A DNA stretch of 64,000 nucleotides. Source: Achatina immaculata (Eukaryota; Mollusca; Gastropoda; Stylommatophora; Achatinidae). The DNA lies in contig CM019708.1 of assembly GCA_009760885.1 (NCBI GenBank), positions 18,285,189 to 18,349,188 on the forward strand, given 5' to 3'. A model generated the notes under the pieces. It saw only the letters and a program-made list of their open reading frames with translations, was not told the origin of the DNA and searched no databases. Below are positions 34,228 to 46,198 of the stretch, in pieces; positions within the stretch are counted from its first letter, which is position 1; each line of letters opens with the position of its first letter. The translations under genes and the position numbers were made by a program.

Positions 34228-34899
34228 ACATATCTTATTAATACTTCGTTGTGCTAAAACTTTCTAGGCGACTGTTGACCAAAACTGACAAGTCTCGAGC
34301 CTACGTCGAGGTCAGCAAACATTACTTGAGATCAAATTGATTGACTAGAGTCTTCAACACTAGTAATTACACACTTCCATTCCTCTAGCGAACCGTACAA
34401 AGCTACGAAAATTGACAAAAATATTGAATTTAAATGTAAATAGGATCACATTCGACTATGACACAAAGGAAGTCTACACATTATAGAGTAAAGTCTTTTA
34501 CAAATTCACTATAATATTAATTTAACTCAAAACTTGATTATATATAACGTTTTTAGTTTCACCTTCAGGAGCAAGATAAATAATTTATTTAGTAAACCCA
34601 CCTTTGACCAAGCAACACAATGTTGTCCTTGTGAGAAACATGGTGATCTCAAATCCACTCCGTACTATGAATAATTAATAAATTCCCGAGCAACGCCGGG
34701 TAATCAGCTAACAACTTGATAAACAGGGACTGACATTGTCATTCCCTGATGACATTCTATTGGATCGACAGAAGAAAAAAGAGAAACGAGATCACCTACT
34801 TCATTTCATAGCGAACGTGATAGCACCGCTTCCTGAGGTAACGTCTCACATACCCCAGTCATCAAAAAGCAACAGTTACATAGCTCTTCCCGAAAAATC
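34228..34899. other. Unassigned sequence
   Basis: AT-rich, no recognised element. The right part may include decayed upstream sequence of the LINE that starts near 34900. Confidence 0.4.
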
Positions 34900-35819
34900 A
34901 CGTTGTCAACACAGACTTGCCAGTTCTGAGGCTATGTGGCGCTGAGATGACCTTAACGAACTTCATGACCTACTCGGGAGGGAAACTTGATCGTACTTTG
35001 CGCTTTAAAGCACATTTTGACCATGTGATAACGAAAGGCCGCAAGGGTTTATCGGCGATGAGGATCATGGCAGTTACTTCTGTACCAGTGTCTGGTCCTT
35101 TCACCCATCGAGCGTATGCCTTGGCCATCCCGGCGGTCAGCCCGACACAGACTGAAAGACTCGGAAAAAAAGGTGGAAAGTGAAGCCATGCTCGTTATCT
35201 TGGGTTGCACTGTTTCATATGTGGAGATGAGATTCCTCATATTTCCCGAACCGTGGATCACAGGATCAAGATTTGAAAGGACAGGTGCATACTTCAGGAA
35301 AAGTCCTGATACAGAGCACCCAATTCACTGAGTGCTCGCCGGCAAGAAAAGAAGAAAAGAAGAAGAGAATGACAAATCTTGGATCGGTCAGGAAGAAGAC
35401 GTCGTCCGACAAATCTAGGGACCATCTAGCATCAGTCTTGATAAGGAGTGGACACTATGAATAGATCAAAGATTTGCATTGTCATCTTATTTTTTATACC
35501 AGCTCATCCTTCTCAGGGGCAACGATAGAGCTTATGGATTGAGTGGTCTAGTCACCATAAGTGATGCTCAACCGATGGGTCCTACTGACGTTGTTAGTTC
35601 TCTAAGAGAGCTACCAAGAGCGGAGGACTTGACATCCTTCTCTCCGATATATGACTTGAGGCTGAAGAATGGAGCACAAGGACTGAGTGGTGTTCCAAAA
35701 GGATGAGAGAATTCGTCAGTCAACGCCTACCTGGCACATTAGACGCTAAAGGGCTGAAGGGTATACTGAGAAGTAAACCTGGGCATGGACGCGTCCAGAG
35801 TGTAATGATGATGATGATC
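34900..35819 (+). mobile_element. Decayed LINE (Jockey/CR1-type RT C-terminus)
   Basis: Frame 34917-35183 reads GGKLDRTLRFKAHFDHVITK, which resembles the YLGVxLDRTLxFKxH block after the RT palm of Jockey/R1/CR1-type LINEs. Frame 35116-35331 continues with KVESEAMLVILGCT, the thumb-region pattern (vQ-x-x-ALRLILGxxR) of the same enzymes. Beyond 35460 stops are frequent, and the segment ends in a (ATG)n tail at 35803-35818. Motifs A and C are missing. The clade is uncertain. Confidence 0.65.
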
Positions 35820-36503
35820 CATATCTATAGCATAATAAAACATAACTTAACATAACGTATATTTCCTACAATTATTTCCATAGTTAATGTAGACTTATAG
35901 CCTGCTATTCTAATAATGAGAGAACACCATAATACCTCACTTATAAATCCCCACAACATACTTTGGCGCTTCTGTACAGAACATAATTAGTTTATATGTA
36001 CTGACTTACAAAACGAATGATGGTTATTACATAATATTATAGACAAGCTAGTCATCTGAAATCTGACGCTTGTGTCTGTCATTATTTCCTTTAATGTTCT
36101 AAATTAAGTCCACGTTGTTTCTCTACAGCGCGGAGTCGGAATTTTTAAAAAAATGTAAATGGCGTTTCTGTCCTGGTTTAATTTAATGTATTCTGGTTTG
36201 TTTTCTTCTTTTATGCAATTGTCATAATGTGAAGCCATTTCGATATCATATGTAAAAAATATGGCTTCTTTCTATGAACTGAATGACCAGTAAAAGTACT
36301 TTCATTAGATCTAAGGCACATTTGCTTGGTCGATATAACAGTGTTCTCTCTTTATTTCGGCACACTAAACTTCTACATAAGAAAATTGCATAACTTTGTA
36401 TCAGGTAACAATATAATTACAGTCACATTTGACACCGGCCACCTGGCTTTAGGTCAGTTTAGCCGTATGTCGTCGTTATAGGAGAAGGTAGGAAACTTAA
36501 GTA
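35820..36503. other. Unassigned sequence
   Basis: AT-rich DNA without supported features. Confidence 0.45.
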
Positions 36504-37084
36504 TGTAAGGGGAAGGAATGAGTGTCGAGTGACTGCGAGCGACTGGCGGGAAGTATGACGTCACAGGTTAAGGAGAGAGGATAGGAGAAGTCAAAGTAGC
36601 CATGAGAATTTTGTGTCGGTTGGACAAGCTGAGGCCAGACCTATGATATGAGGTATTTATCAACGAATTCTCGAGAAGGTTAGTGATAACACGTGCTGAA
36701 GTCCGTTAAGCAAAATACGACTGACCAATCTGACACTCAGATCGGCGGGAAGACGCCTGCAATAAGTTTTAGTTGGAACAAAGATGGCGACAGGCAGTCC
36801 AAGATAGGTCGAGTCGCAGTGAACAGTTAGTTGTATGTATTTTTTAGTCGTAAGTATTAGTTTAATATTTTGACTTAGTGACTACTGAAGGAAATCAAGA
36901 TTATCTGCAGTGTGGGTTATATAGGCTGATTAGTAGAACATGTGAAGGAGCTAGGACAGTGTGTTTCTCTTGAATGTTTTGTGTTCGATACTGGAGTGAA
37001 TTAAAGTGATTGAATTTTAACTGAGGAGTCAGTTTTATTTGTATCAAACCATATGTTTATACTCTGCTGAGAACCTCCCTACAT
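36504..37084 (+). mobile_element. LTR-like repeat, copy 2
   Basis: Starts TGTAAGGGG and ends CCTCCCTACA, colinear with the repeat at 4819-5408. The CRE palindrome TGACGTCA (36556-36563) and AAGATGGCG (36781-36789) are conserved in the same places. The polyadenylation motif is ATTAAA (37000-37005) where copy 1 has AATAAA. Its 3' terminal 32 bases are the seed of the tandem array that continues to 37823. No internal retrotransposon sequence follows. Confidence 0.55.
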
Positions 37085-37823
37085 GTGTATACCCTGCTCT
37101 GAGAACCTCCCTACATGTGTATACCCTGCTCTGAGAACCTCACTACATGTGTATACCCTGCTCTGAGAACCTCCCTACATGTGTATACTCTGCTCTGAGA
37201 ACCTCCCTACATGTATATACCCTGCTCTGAGAACCTCCCTACAAGTGTATACTCTGCTCTGAGAACCTCCCTACATGTGTATACCCTGCTCTGAGAACGT
37301 CCTTACATGTATATACCCTGCTCTGAGAACCTCCCTACATGTATATAACCTGCTCTGAGAACCTCCCTACATGTGTATACTCTGCTCTGAGAACCTCACT
37401 ACATGTGTATACCCTGCTCTGAGAACCTCCCTACATGTGTATACTCTGCTCTGAGAACGTCCTTACATGTATATACCCTGCTCTGAGAACCTCCCTACAT
37501 GTGTATACCCTGCTCTGAGAACCTCCCTACATGTGTATACTCTGCTCTGAGAACCTCCCTACATGTGTATACTCTGCTCTGAGAACCTCCCTACATGTGT
37601 ATACCCTGCTCTGAGAACGTCCTTACATGTATATATCCTGCTCTCACAACCTCCCTACATGTGCATACCCTGCTCTGAGAACCTCCCTACATGTGTAAAC
37701 CCTGCTCTGAGAACCTCCCTACATGTATATACCCTGCTCTGAGAACGTCCTTACATGTATATACCCTGCCCTGAGAAGATCCTTACATGTGTATACCCCG
37801 CTCTGAGAACCTCCCTACATGTG
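37052..37823. repeat. 32-bp minisatellite, about 24 units
   Basis: Unit ATGTGTATACCCTGCTCTGA + GAACCTCCCTAC. It overlaps the last 33 bases of the LTR-like repeat, and the first unit (ATGTTTATACTCTGCTGAGA...) is the LTR end itself. A variant unit with GAACGTCCTTACATGTATAT recurs several times, so groups of units were copied together. Confidence 0.96.
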
Positions 37824-38429
37824 GGACACTTCAGTGACAAAGAAGAAAGTACATATACAGGCTCTGTACACATTTAAATGCGTACATTCTGTACTCACCA
37901 TAATGGGCGAGTTTCGCGGGCCAGGTCGTGAATTTTAATGAGAAATAAAATGCTATTTCACAAGCTAAAAGTTCCCCCTAAACAAGACACTGGAAAATAG
38001 ATAGCGGACAATCGAGAAAGCCGTGCCGGGATGAAACTGATTACTACACAGTTGCTGTACACTGTACTTTACTATTTCTGTACTGGGACCTGACCAGCAG
38101 ATACTAACGGCCGTAACTCGACAGACCGTAAGTTGTCGCACGACTGTATGAAACGTACTGTAACCTTACTCCAAATATTTCCGTAAATAATTATTTATCT
38201 CATTATATCTTAATTTCAGATGCAATATTGTGTTTACTGGTTACTTTTTTTCACATTTTGACAAAATAAGGGTTAATATAGTTGTCTCATTGTGTGTGTG
38301 TTTCCCCCCATTTATTATATCTTTCCATTTATTTCAATATTTCAACATTCCTTAAGCACATTAAAAAAATTCTTACTGCGTTTTAAAATCTTTGTTTATT
38401 ATTTGAAGTGGCAGAGCACAGTGGTGTAT
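37824..38429. other. Unassigned sequence
   Basis: No gene or element recognised. Confidence 0.45.
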
Positions 38430-38592
38430 GATTAGCCTTTGAAAAATCGCAGACAAAGAGCTTTTACACGTGAGAGATAGAGTTTGATAAGAGAATCATA
38501 CTGGGACTAGAACCACGTTCTCTTGTATGATGAGCAGCCGCCTAGCCACTTGAGTACAGCGCACTAGTCAGCTTCGCTGTCTTGCACTTCTT
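38430..38592 (-). mobile_element. tRNA-derived SINE, family S2
   Basis: On the minus strand TGGCTAGGCGG (A-box-like) and GGTTCTAGTCC (B-box-like) are spaced as in a tRNA gene. They are followed by CTCACGTGTAAAAGCTCTTTGTCTGCGA. The last part matches the inverted pieces at 63198-63265 and 63408-63505, which supports a dispersed family. The head does not fold as a full tRNA by eye. Confidence 0.5.
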
Positions 38593-39830
38593 TTGTTATT
38601 TATAACGTTACAATTCCTTCACACAATTTTTTTCTTTTTTTCTTTTGCGACGAATTTTCTCATAATTTGTCTCTTCTATTTATCGGAGATTTATCTCGTT
38701 TCTTTCCTTTTAGTTTCTGGATTTCTTCGAGTTATTGCCCTTCTTTATAGACATTTCTTTAATTACAAGATACGTTAAGAAGATTAACAAAAGCTAACAA
38801 GCAAGGAGTTCAAAAGTCATAAACATGAAGCCGTGATTTCTATTTCTTTGTCAGCCGTTGCTAAATTAAAAGTTAAAGACTGTTTCTAATCCCTGTTTCT
38901 TATGACGGGGCTGACAAATATACCGCGTCTGTCCTTTTATGTTAGTTGTTAAATTGTAGGATAATTAATCTTACTGTTTGTGTGTGTGTGTGCGTCTGCA
39001 TATGTATCTGTGTGTGCCTGTGTATGCATGTCTGTGTGTACGTGTGTCGTTATGTGCCTGCGTGTGCGTGTGTGCTGAGTATGCTTGTGTGTATGTGTCT
39101 GCGTGTTTATGTGTGCCTCTGTGTTTTATACGAAACATAATGACTGATATATAGCTTATATTGACCGATAGCGGAGTATAATTTTAACCGCTACGGAATT
39201 CGCCACAGTTTTGATGTTAGTAGCGCTAACGCGTAACAGTTCTGCTTGAATCTCCAGAAGTTCCATATGTTTGTCACACTAATGGCCGCTGCGGAAGAGC
39301 TCAGAATCAACATCCATGTCATCATGAAGACTTGGATGTAATATAACCACGTTTGTCTTAGGTTGTTATTGGTATAACGTATAACGGCTCTTGTCTTACA
39401 ATCGACAAAATATAGATTGTGACAGATACGTAAAGATAAATATCTGAATGCACTGAGAGCAGAAGATGAATTTGTATTACATTTCCTTGTAGCAAATTAC
39501 AGGCAGTATTCAGTAAGTAAGGAAAACTCGGGAGCAACTGTTGTGCCAGCGGCTCACACGAAGCAAGGAAGAACTCTGATGATGTTACTTCTGGCGCGCG
39601 ATGAGGCGCTACTCGTCTGGGGACGGCTAGCAGGTTTCTTTTCTTGAGACGGAAGTCAGATTTCGCTAGCGTAGAGGACAACAGTACTGAGTATCTTTCA
39701 AAAGAGATCTGGAAAACTGTCCTGTGTCACATTTCCACATACACGACCGATAAATGTAATCCGTGTTATATTTATAGATGAGTTACATACTCTTGAGAAG
39801 AGATTGACCAGCGAAAAAAATCTTAACCCT
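38593..39830. other. Unassigned; GT-rich tract
   Basis: A (GT)n-rich tract at 38978-39130 gives Cys/Val-rich frames. The 107-codon minus frame at 39358-39681 has no recognisable domain. No gene supported. Confidence 0.45.
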
Positions 39831-39998
39831 TTGATCACCAAGCCCAAAATTGGATGACTGGAAGTGTTATTTTCTCAGTCGTCGTGAATGATCTTGATAA
39901 CTTTTAGTGTCAGACAGTAAGACGCGATTGGCTGGAACGTGATAATGACTGATCATAAATATGACACGTGGATAAGAAATCGCGGGAATGAGGGAGGT

Positions 39999-40042
<44 letters not shown>

Positions 40043-40486
40043 GGAAAGCAATGCTGTGGAATGAGGAAATGAAGAAAATAAAAACTCCGCTGAAACTGAG
40101 AGAAGAAGCCTTAACGAAACTGAAGTTATTGCTTTTGATAACAGGGAATACTAGACCTGGCATGGTGATAACGAGAGAAAAACAGTAACAGTGTGTCAAT
40201 GCAGGGGAATAGTAACCATGTTATGGTGAAGATAATTACGTACAACAGTACAGTGGAGATGAAAAATATCCATGAGCCAATGAAGGTAGAGAATAAAAAT
40301 TAGCTGAGTCGAGGTGAGTAATAACAGTGATACACTAGATATGAACTCAATCTATAGAAGTGGAAATTTGGAAGAAAAAGCATCTTAAATGCTTTTTTTT
40401 TTTAGTTTTAAACGGTAATTTTTTCCCAAATATTGTGTTCATTTCTGATAATTGAATAAAAATAAAACAAAAATATAGTCTGATAT
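39831..40486. other. Possible piggyBac-type end; (GA)n; otherwise unassigned
   Basis: TTAACCCTTTGATCACC at 39823-39839 resembles a piggyBac-type end but no partner was found. A pure (GA)n is at 39994-40039. No gene. Confidence 0.35.
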
Positions 40487-40551
40487 AAAATTGGCGAACT
40501 ACTTTGCGAGCCCTATGTGACGTTTAACGGCACGGGAAGGATATAAGATAG
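40487..40551 (+). mobile_element. LINE family C, minimal 3'-end copy
   Basis: Only the final codons (NWRTTLRALCDV-type, AATTGGCGAACTACTTTGCG), the stop, the GGCACGGGAAGG 3' untranslated stretch and an ATAAG tail remain. It matches the ends of the copies at 6804 and 7473. Confidence 0.8.
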
Positions 40552-40769
40552 GAACACAGTCCACAAAAATACAGTTTAAGTTTGTTTATTTCTTTCTTTG
40601 CGTGAAAATAATTTTCTGTGTATCTCATGTATTTTGTAATAGCAAAAACATGTATGCAGAATGCCTAAGACTTTCTAGTTTTATGAAATGTTCACTAGAA
40701 AAGGAATAGTCTGATACAGTATGTTAACGAAGCCAACAAAAGTCCTCGTTCTACAACAACAGAGATAAT

Positions 40770-41000
40770 ATCACACGATCAGATCGTCAACTGCAACCAC
40801 ATAGAAGAACGCAGGTCTAACATCAGTGATAGGATATGGTGCCTGGGAAAAGTGAAAGTAAGGCAATCAAGGGGACGATAGGCCCAAGATATCACTGATG
40901 CTCTAAAAACCATATCCAAGGAATCGAGCTTCCTGCCTGGGTAAGGAGTGGCCTTTAAGAGAACAAAATTCCTCAAAAGACGTGCCACTTAATGATGGCG
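40770..41000 (+). mobile_element. Possible LINE C-terminal remnant
   Basis: The plus strand reads VKVRQSRGR, a stop, then AQDITDALKTISKESSFL, similar in layout to the basic RGRxxxRWxDDI segment at the end of RTE-like polyproteins, followed by a short GATGATGTGG tail. Weak; no other copy here. Confidence 0.35.
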
Positions 41001-41499
41001 ATGATGTGGGCAAAGTTCTGAATTGCTGATGAATGTCTTGGACATTTCCAAGAAAAACACCAGGGTCTCATTGTGCTTCTTTCATAGTCAGATGATATGG
41101 TTGAACCCAGTGTTATGCAACCTTTACACTTGAAGAAACCGCCAGATCTCTCAACGCTTTTTCTCCATATAGCCATGACAAATAAGGAATGGGGCAATTG
41201 ACAAGTTTATGGAGACCTGAAAATTTTACCGGTTTTTCTATGTCATGATTTGATTATATTGTTGCCTTCAGGGATAAAAATTACACGTAGCTCTGGTGTA
41301 GAAAAGAATGTCCTTGCATCGTTCCTGAAGTGGAAAATATGCTGACTCCATTTTAATTCGCCGAACAAATATTTGCCTCTTCGCCATTATAGTTATATTT
41401 CGATATCAATATTAGTTTCAAATATTTACAGTCAAAAACAAATATGATGTCGTGTGGGATCTCATTAGGAAGATACTGAAGGATTCTTCATTCTAAAAT
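41001..41499. other. Unassigned sequence
   Basis: No recognised element. The 74-codon minus frame at 40973-41197 has no known domain. Confidence 0.4.
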
Positions 41500-41860
41500 T
41501 TGTTTGCTAGTTGGTCAGGACCATCATCCATGAACTTTGGGCACATCCATAGGTGCTCTGATCTCTTTTTCAGTACCTCCTTCAGCGTACAGAAACTGAC
41601 GACACCCAGTCCTTCCTTTCTGACCATTCGTTGGAGCTATACACGAATCGTCCTTGTATTTCGCTCCCCCACCCCCACCACCCAAACTTCTTCACAGATG
41701 TCTATGAAGTCCTTTGTTCGATCAGCTTCTCTTGTAGTCTCTGATGATGTCTGCTCGATCCATTGCCTGCCCTTCTTCCGTGATAGTTAAGTCGGCCAAC
41801 CGATCTGCACTTTCATTTCTCACGACACCTGCATAGCCTGGTGCAAAAAAAAAATGAATG
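41500..41860 (-). mobile_element. LINE fragment with RNase H-like C-terminus
   Basis: The minus strand reads APGYAGVVRNESADRLADL, matching the last conserved block of LINE-encoded RNase H (HxGVxGNExADxLA, where the Asp is catalytic; the usual His is Tyr here). After a frameshift it continues with RNTRTIRV, LQRMVRKEGLGVVSFCTLKE and LWMCPKF, which looks like the tail domain of such proteins. RNase H is found in I-, R1-, LOA- and some Jockey-type LINEs, not RTE, so this is a distinct element. It is truncated at both ends. Confidence 0.65.
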
Positions 41861-41974
41861 TCAGTCGATCAATCTGTGACATCTGCAGAAATTCGAACCA
41901 CTGTTGCCTTTAAAATGTCATGAATGATACAACTCTGAACCTATCATGAGCCATTTCAACGACATTTTAAAACA

Positions 41975-42258
41975 AAAAATTGTTCAAAATAATTACACTC
42001 CCATAGTTTTGCTCCTCTGTCAGAGGCAGGTAATTTGAAATTGTGTGTTTTCTTTTCTGTCCATGGGATACGCCCTATTCTTCTATATATCCACATTTCA
42101 AGGGCCTCATTTCTCTTTTCTGTTGTCTTATTCAAGGTCCAGGCTCTTGCACCATAAAGGAATACTGAATATACTGTATGTAGCATTTTACGATACGTAA
42201 TATCAGTTGCTGTGATATTTGTTTTGATGTAAGGATCACATAAACCACATAGACGCAA
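41975..42258 (-). mobile_element. LINE fragment, post-RT connector region
   Basis: The 100-codon minus frame reads YSVFLYGARAWTLNKTTEKR and EALEMWIYRRIGRIPWTEKK. This is the conserved W-T-L-x-K...EMWxxRRxxRIxWT block that follows the RT thumb of RTE-like LINEs. It differs from family A in this block, so it is another family. No tail or target duplication is seen; stops lie outside the frame. Confidence 0.75.
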
Positions 42259-43372
42259 GACATTCAGCTGGACCTCATGTGCGCCAAAGTAGAATCGAAA
42301 CCATCCATGAGAAACATAGTTTGATTTAAAACATTGGCTAAATTTGCAGGTGCCATCAGTTTAACAACAACGTCTTCTAGGCAGTTACATACTTTCAAAG
42401 ATTCAGACACAGCTTTCTTACTTGTACCCAACCTCAAAACACAACAGCTGGACTGACAGACTATTCTTCATGCTCTTTCTTTCTTTCTTTCTTTCTTTTC
42501 CTTTCTTTCTTCCTTTCTTCCTTCCTTTCTTTCTTTTGCGAAACCAAATCTTCCGGTGTTCTCGTGACCCTGCGTCAGTCAGGCACCACAGCGCTGACAA
42601 CACCTGTTTGTTCAGGTAATCGCCAGTCACGTACAATCCACCGTGGTTTTGTGCTCATCTACACTCGACCTTCTGTGAGCTGTCAGCATCAAAGAGAGCA
42701 TTAGAAATTATAGCGGCTGCTACATGGGCCCCAATTACGACGCCGATGAAATAGATTGTAGTGTAGTTGTAAATTGTTGGAAGATGGAATGACGTTTTCC
42801 AGAATACGTGCGTGGATATGTGGGGAAATGGATATTTGGAGAAAAAAAATGTGTAGACTGATGAGTTGGGTGCATGGTGAACAAAAATAGAAGCATGGGC
42901 GACAGTGTTATGAATATAATAAATTTGTAGATATTTGTCTACGTGGGTTAATGTAAATATATTCTCGTGAACTCATGTTCTACGAACTTCTATATTCTAT
43001 TTTTCTTTAACTGAAAATATAAGATATCTGAAGGTCGTGTCAAAGTATACAAGCGAATAAGAGAAGAAGCGAAGACACGAAAGAGAAAAAAAATGCAGAA
43101 GTAAGAGTAAAAAAGAAATGACTGTTTGAATACTGTGTTATTCTGGACTTTGCTGAAGGTAAGAATGGACAAAATGTTCTTCTCTCACTAAATCTACTGC
43201 AAGATGGCGTGCTGTAACCTGTGCTGCAGCGACGAATATTTACGACATTTCGCTGAAGACGTATATCGGGGCTGAGACAGTGAACAGAATCAAAGGTCAC
43301 CCTCAGAAATTGCATTGTAAAGTCGAAATAGAGCTGTAAGAGGAGAGAAAGACAGAAACAGAAAGAGGGAGG

Positions 43373-43405
<33 letters not shown>

Positions 43406-43497
43406 GAAGAAGGGGCTTAGGATGAAAAGGAAGAATATTGACAGCGATGCAAGAATGTATGAAAATAATAATCCAAACTTTCGTTTTTAATGTTATC
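42259..43497. other. Unassigned; (CTTT)n and (GA)n
   Basis: CTTT/CTTC microsatellite at 42475-42536; GA-rich tract at 43360-43405. No gene supported. Confidence 0.5.
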
Positions 43498-44955
43498 GTC
43501 TCAGTGCATTATTCTAGTGCATAAAAGTCTCGTCGTCTCAGTAGTTTCTACTTCATTAAAATCTCGTCGTCTCAATAGTTTCTAGTGTATTAAAATCTCT
43601 TCATCTCAGTAGTGTCTAGTGCATTAAAATCTCGTCGTCTCAATAGTTTCTAGTGTATTAAAATCTCTTCATCTCAGTAGTGTCTAGTGCATTAAAATAT
43701 CGTAGTCTCAATAGTTTCTAGTGTATTAAAATCTCGTCATCTCAGTAGTGTCTAGTGCATTAAAATATCGTAGTCTCAATAGTTTCTAGTGTATTAAAAT
43801 CTCTTCATCTCAGTAGTGTCTAGTGCATTAAAATATCGTAGTCTCAATAGTTTCTAGTGTATTAAAATCTCTTCATCTCAGTAGTGTCTAATGCATTAAA
43901 ATATCGTAGTCTCAATAGTTTCTAGTGTATTAAAATCTCGTCATCTCAGTAGTGTCTAGTGCATTAAAATATCGTAGTCTCAATAGTTTCTAGTGTATTA
44001 AAATCTCTTCATCTCAGTAGTGTCTAATGCATTAAAATATCGTAGTCTCAATAGTTTCTAGTGTATTAAAATCTCTTCATCTCAGTAGTGTCTAGTGCAT
44101 TAAAATATCGCAGTCTCAATAGTTTCTAGTGTATTAAAATCTCGTCATCTCAGTAGTGTCTAGTGCATTAAAATACCGTAGTCTCAATAGTTTCTAGTAT
44201 ATTAAAATCTCTTCATCTCAGTAATGTCTAGTGCATTAAATATCGTAGTCTCAATAGTTTCTAGTGTATTAAAATCTCTTCATCTCAGTAATGTCTAGTG
44301 CATTAAAATGTCGTCGTCTCAATAGTTTCTAGTGTATTAAAATCTCTTCATCTCAGTAGTGTCTAGTGCATTAAAATATCGTAGTCTCAATAGTTTCTAG
44401 TGTATTAAAATCTCTTCATCTCAGTAGTGTCTAGTGCATTAAAATATCGTAGTCTCAATAGTTTCTAGTGTATTAAAATCTCTTCATCTCAGTAGTGTCT
44501 AGTGCATTAAAATACCGTAGTCTCAATAGTTTCTAGTATATTAAAATCTCTTCATCTCAGTAATGTCTAGTGCATTAAATATCGTAGTCTCAATAGTTTC
44601 TAGTGTATTAAAATCTCTTCATCTCAGTAATGTCTAGTGCATTAAAATGTCGTCGTCTCAATAGTTTCTAGTGTATTAAAATCTCTTCATCTCAGTAGTG
44701 TCTAGTGCATTAAAATATCGTAGTCTCAATAGTTTCTAGTGTATTAAAATCTCTTCATCTCAGTAGTGTCTAGTGCATTAAAATATCGTAGTCTCAATAG
44801 TTTCTAGTGTATTAAAATCTCTTCATCTCAGTAGTGTCTAGTGCATTAAAATATCGTAGTCTCAATAGTTTCTAGTCCAATAAAAATCTCGTCGTCTCAG
44901 TATTTTCTAGTTCATTAAAATATCGTTGTCTCAACAGTTTCTACTGCGCTAAAAT
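43498..44955. repeat. 34-bp minisatellite with 68-bp and 339-bp higher-order structure
   Basis: About 43 units of 34 bases alternate between type 1 (TCTCAATAGTTTCTAGTGTA + TTAAAATCTCTTCA) and type 2 (TCTCAGTAGTGTCTAGTGCA + TTAAAATATCGTAG), so the real period is 68. A marked block, with ATACCGTAG, TTCTAGTATATT, AGTAATG and a one-base deletion (GCATTAAATATCG), occurs at 44171 and again at 44510, 339 bases apart (five dimers minus one base). The edges are less regular than the centre, as expected from unequal exchange. Confidence 0.97.
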
Positions 44956-45377
44956 CTCATAGGAACGGTTTGACTTCTTTAAAAAATTCAACTGGGATTG
45001 TTGAAAGACATTGAGAAAATATTTCAGCAGTTAACAATGACAGATGAAATGTGCAGTAGGTTTATGGGATAAAAAAAAAAATGACCTGGAACCCGAAACA
45101 CATTTTTTCTTACATGGGTTTAAACCATATAATGACACTTTATTTGTTTGATGTGAACAACAACAATTTGATTCATGTGGAAATCAACCATCCGATGACA
45201 GCTTATTCAGCTGGTGACCAAATTCTGAAACCCATTTTGTCGATCAATAACTGAAGAATTACACTTTTTGGGAAAATTTTCACTTTGGTATATACGAGCA
45301 TTTACCTTCATCTATACTTGGCATCACACAGTCTTCTATGAGGTAAACATTTATAAGAGTGAGAGAGAAAGAGAATG

Positions 45378-45422
<45 letters not shown>

Positions 45423-46198
45423 ATATTTACTATAATACTTGCTTCTGATCGCTATTAAACTTGAGAGCAATCTGAACAGTATAAACTTGTATCTGTTGAG
45501 TAATATTAAACTGTACTGCCCATTCTTTGCCGTGTGGTTTATATTGGGTAAATATCAGAAATAATTTGTTTATATTTAGTTTCAACGACCTTCGGAGCAT
45601 GTTATAACAATGTTATATTTGTTCATTTCCGATTAGTTTATATAAAAAGATCTCTTTTCTGAAAATGAGCAACTTCGAATCCATAAATATTTGCGTACTC
45701 GATTGCTCCGTATCACTGGATAATAAATTGATATTCGACAATGGCAGGCTACGGTGCACAAATTAGCTTGGAGGTTTGGCACTGGGCATAACACAAATTG
45801 TAACATGAGTTCAGCTCGGGACAGCAAGAGAGAAAGGTATTTGAAATGAGGATATGTCTTGAAAGGAGGGGGGGGGGGGAAATATAAAAAAATTGGACGT
45901 GGAACGTGACTTGATTTATGTTAAACGTGACTTGGATGATATTAAACTTGATGTTAAACTTATGTTAAATATGACTTGAATGACGTTAAACTTGACGTGA
46001 CAGAACGACTAGTCTGCTTCAGTCTTTTATTACCTGCTGTGCTAGAAAGCGTTGGCAACCTTGCTTCTCTGTCTTGGTGTTCCCGGTCTATTCAAAAGCG
46101 TTTTTCTTATGCCATAGATTAATTTCGTTAATTTTGACCCCCTCCTTTCTCTCTCTTTCTTTTTCCATTGAATTTTCCAGTAATTAACAAGCATAAAG
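44956..46198. other. Unassigned; (GA)n and weak TTAAAC repeat
   Basis: A (GA)n lies at 45388-45420, a G-run near 45869 and a loose repeat of GTTAAACGTGACTTG between 45895 and 46005. No gene supported. Confidence 0.45.

Noticed and set aside
39358..39681. 107-codon minus-strand frame
   Set aside because: No recognisable motif and ordinary AT-rich composition; I cannot support a gene.
39823..39839. piggyBac-type end TTAACCCTTTGATCACC
   Set aside because: No matching inverted end on TTAA was found within a reasonable distance; 12966 and 24955 are similarly unpaired.
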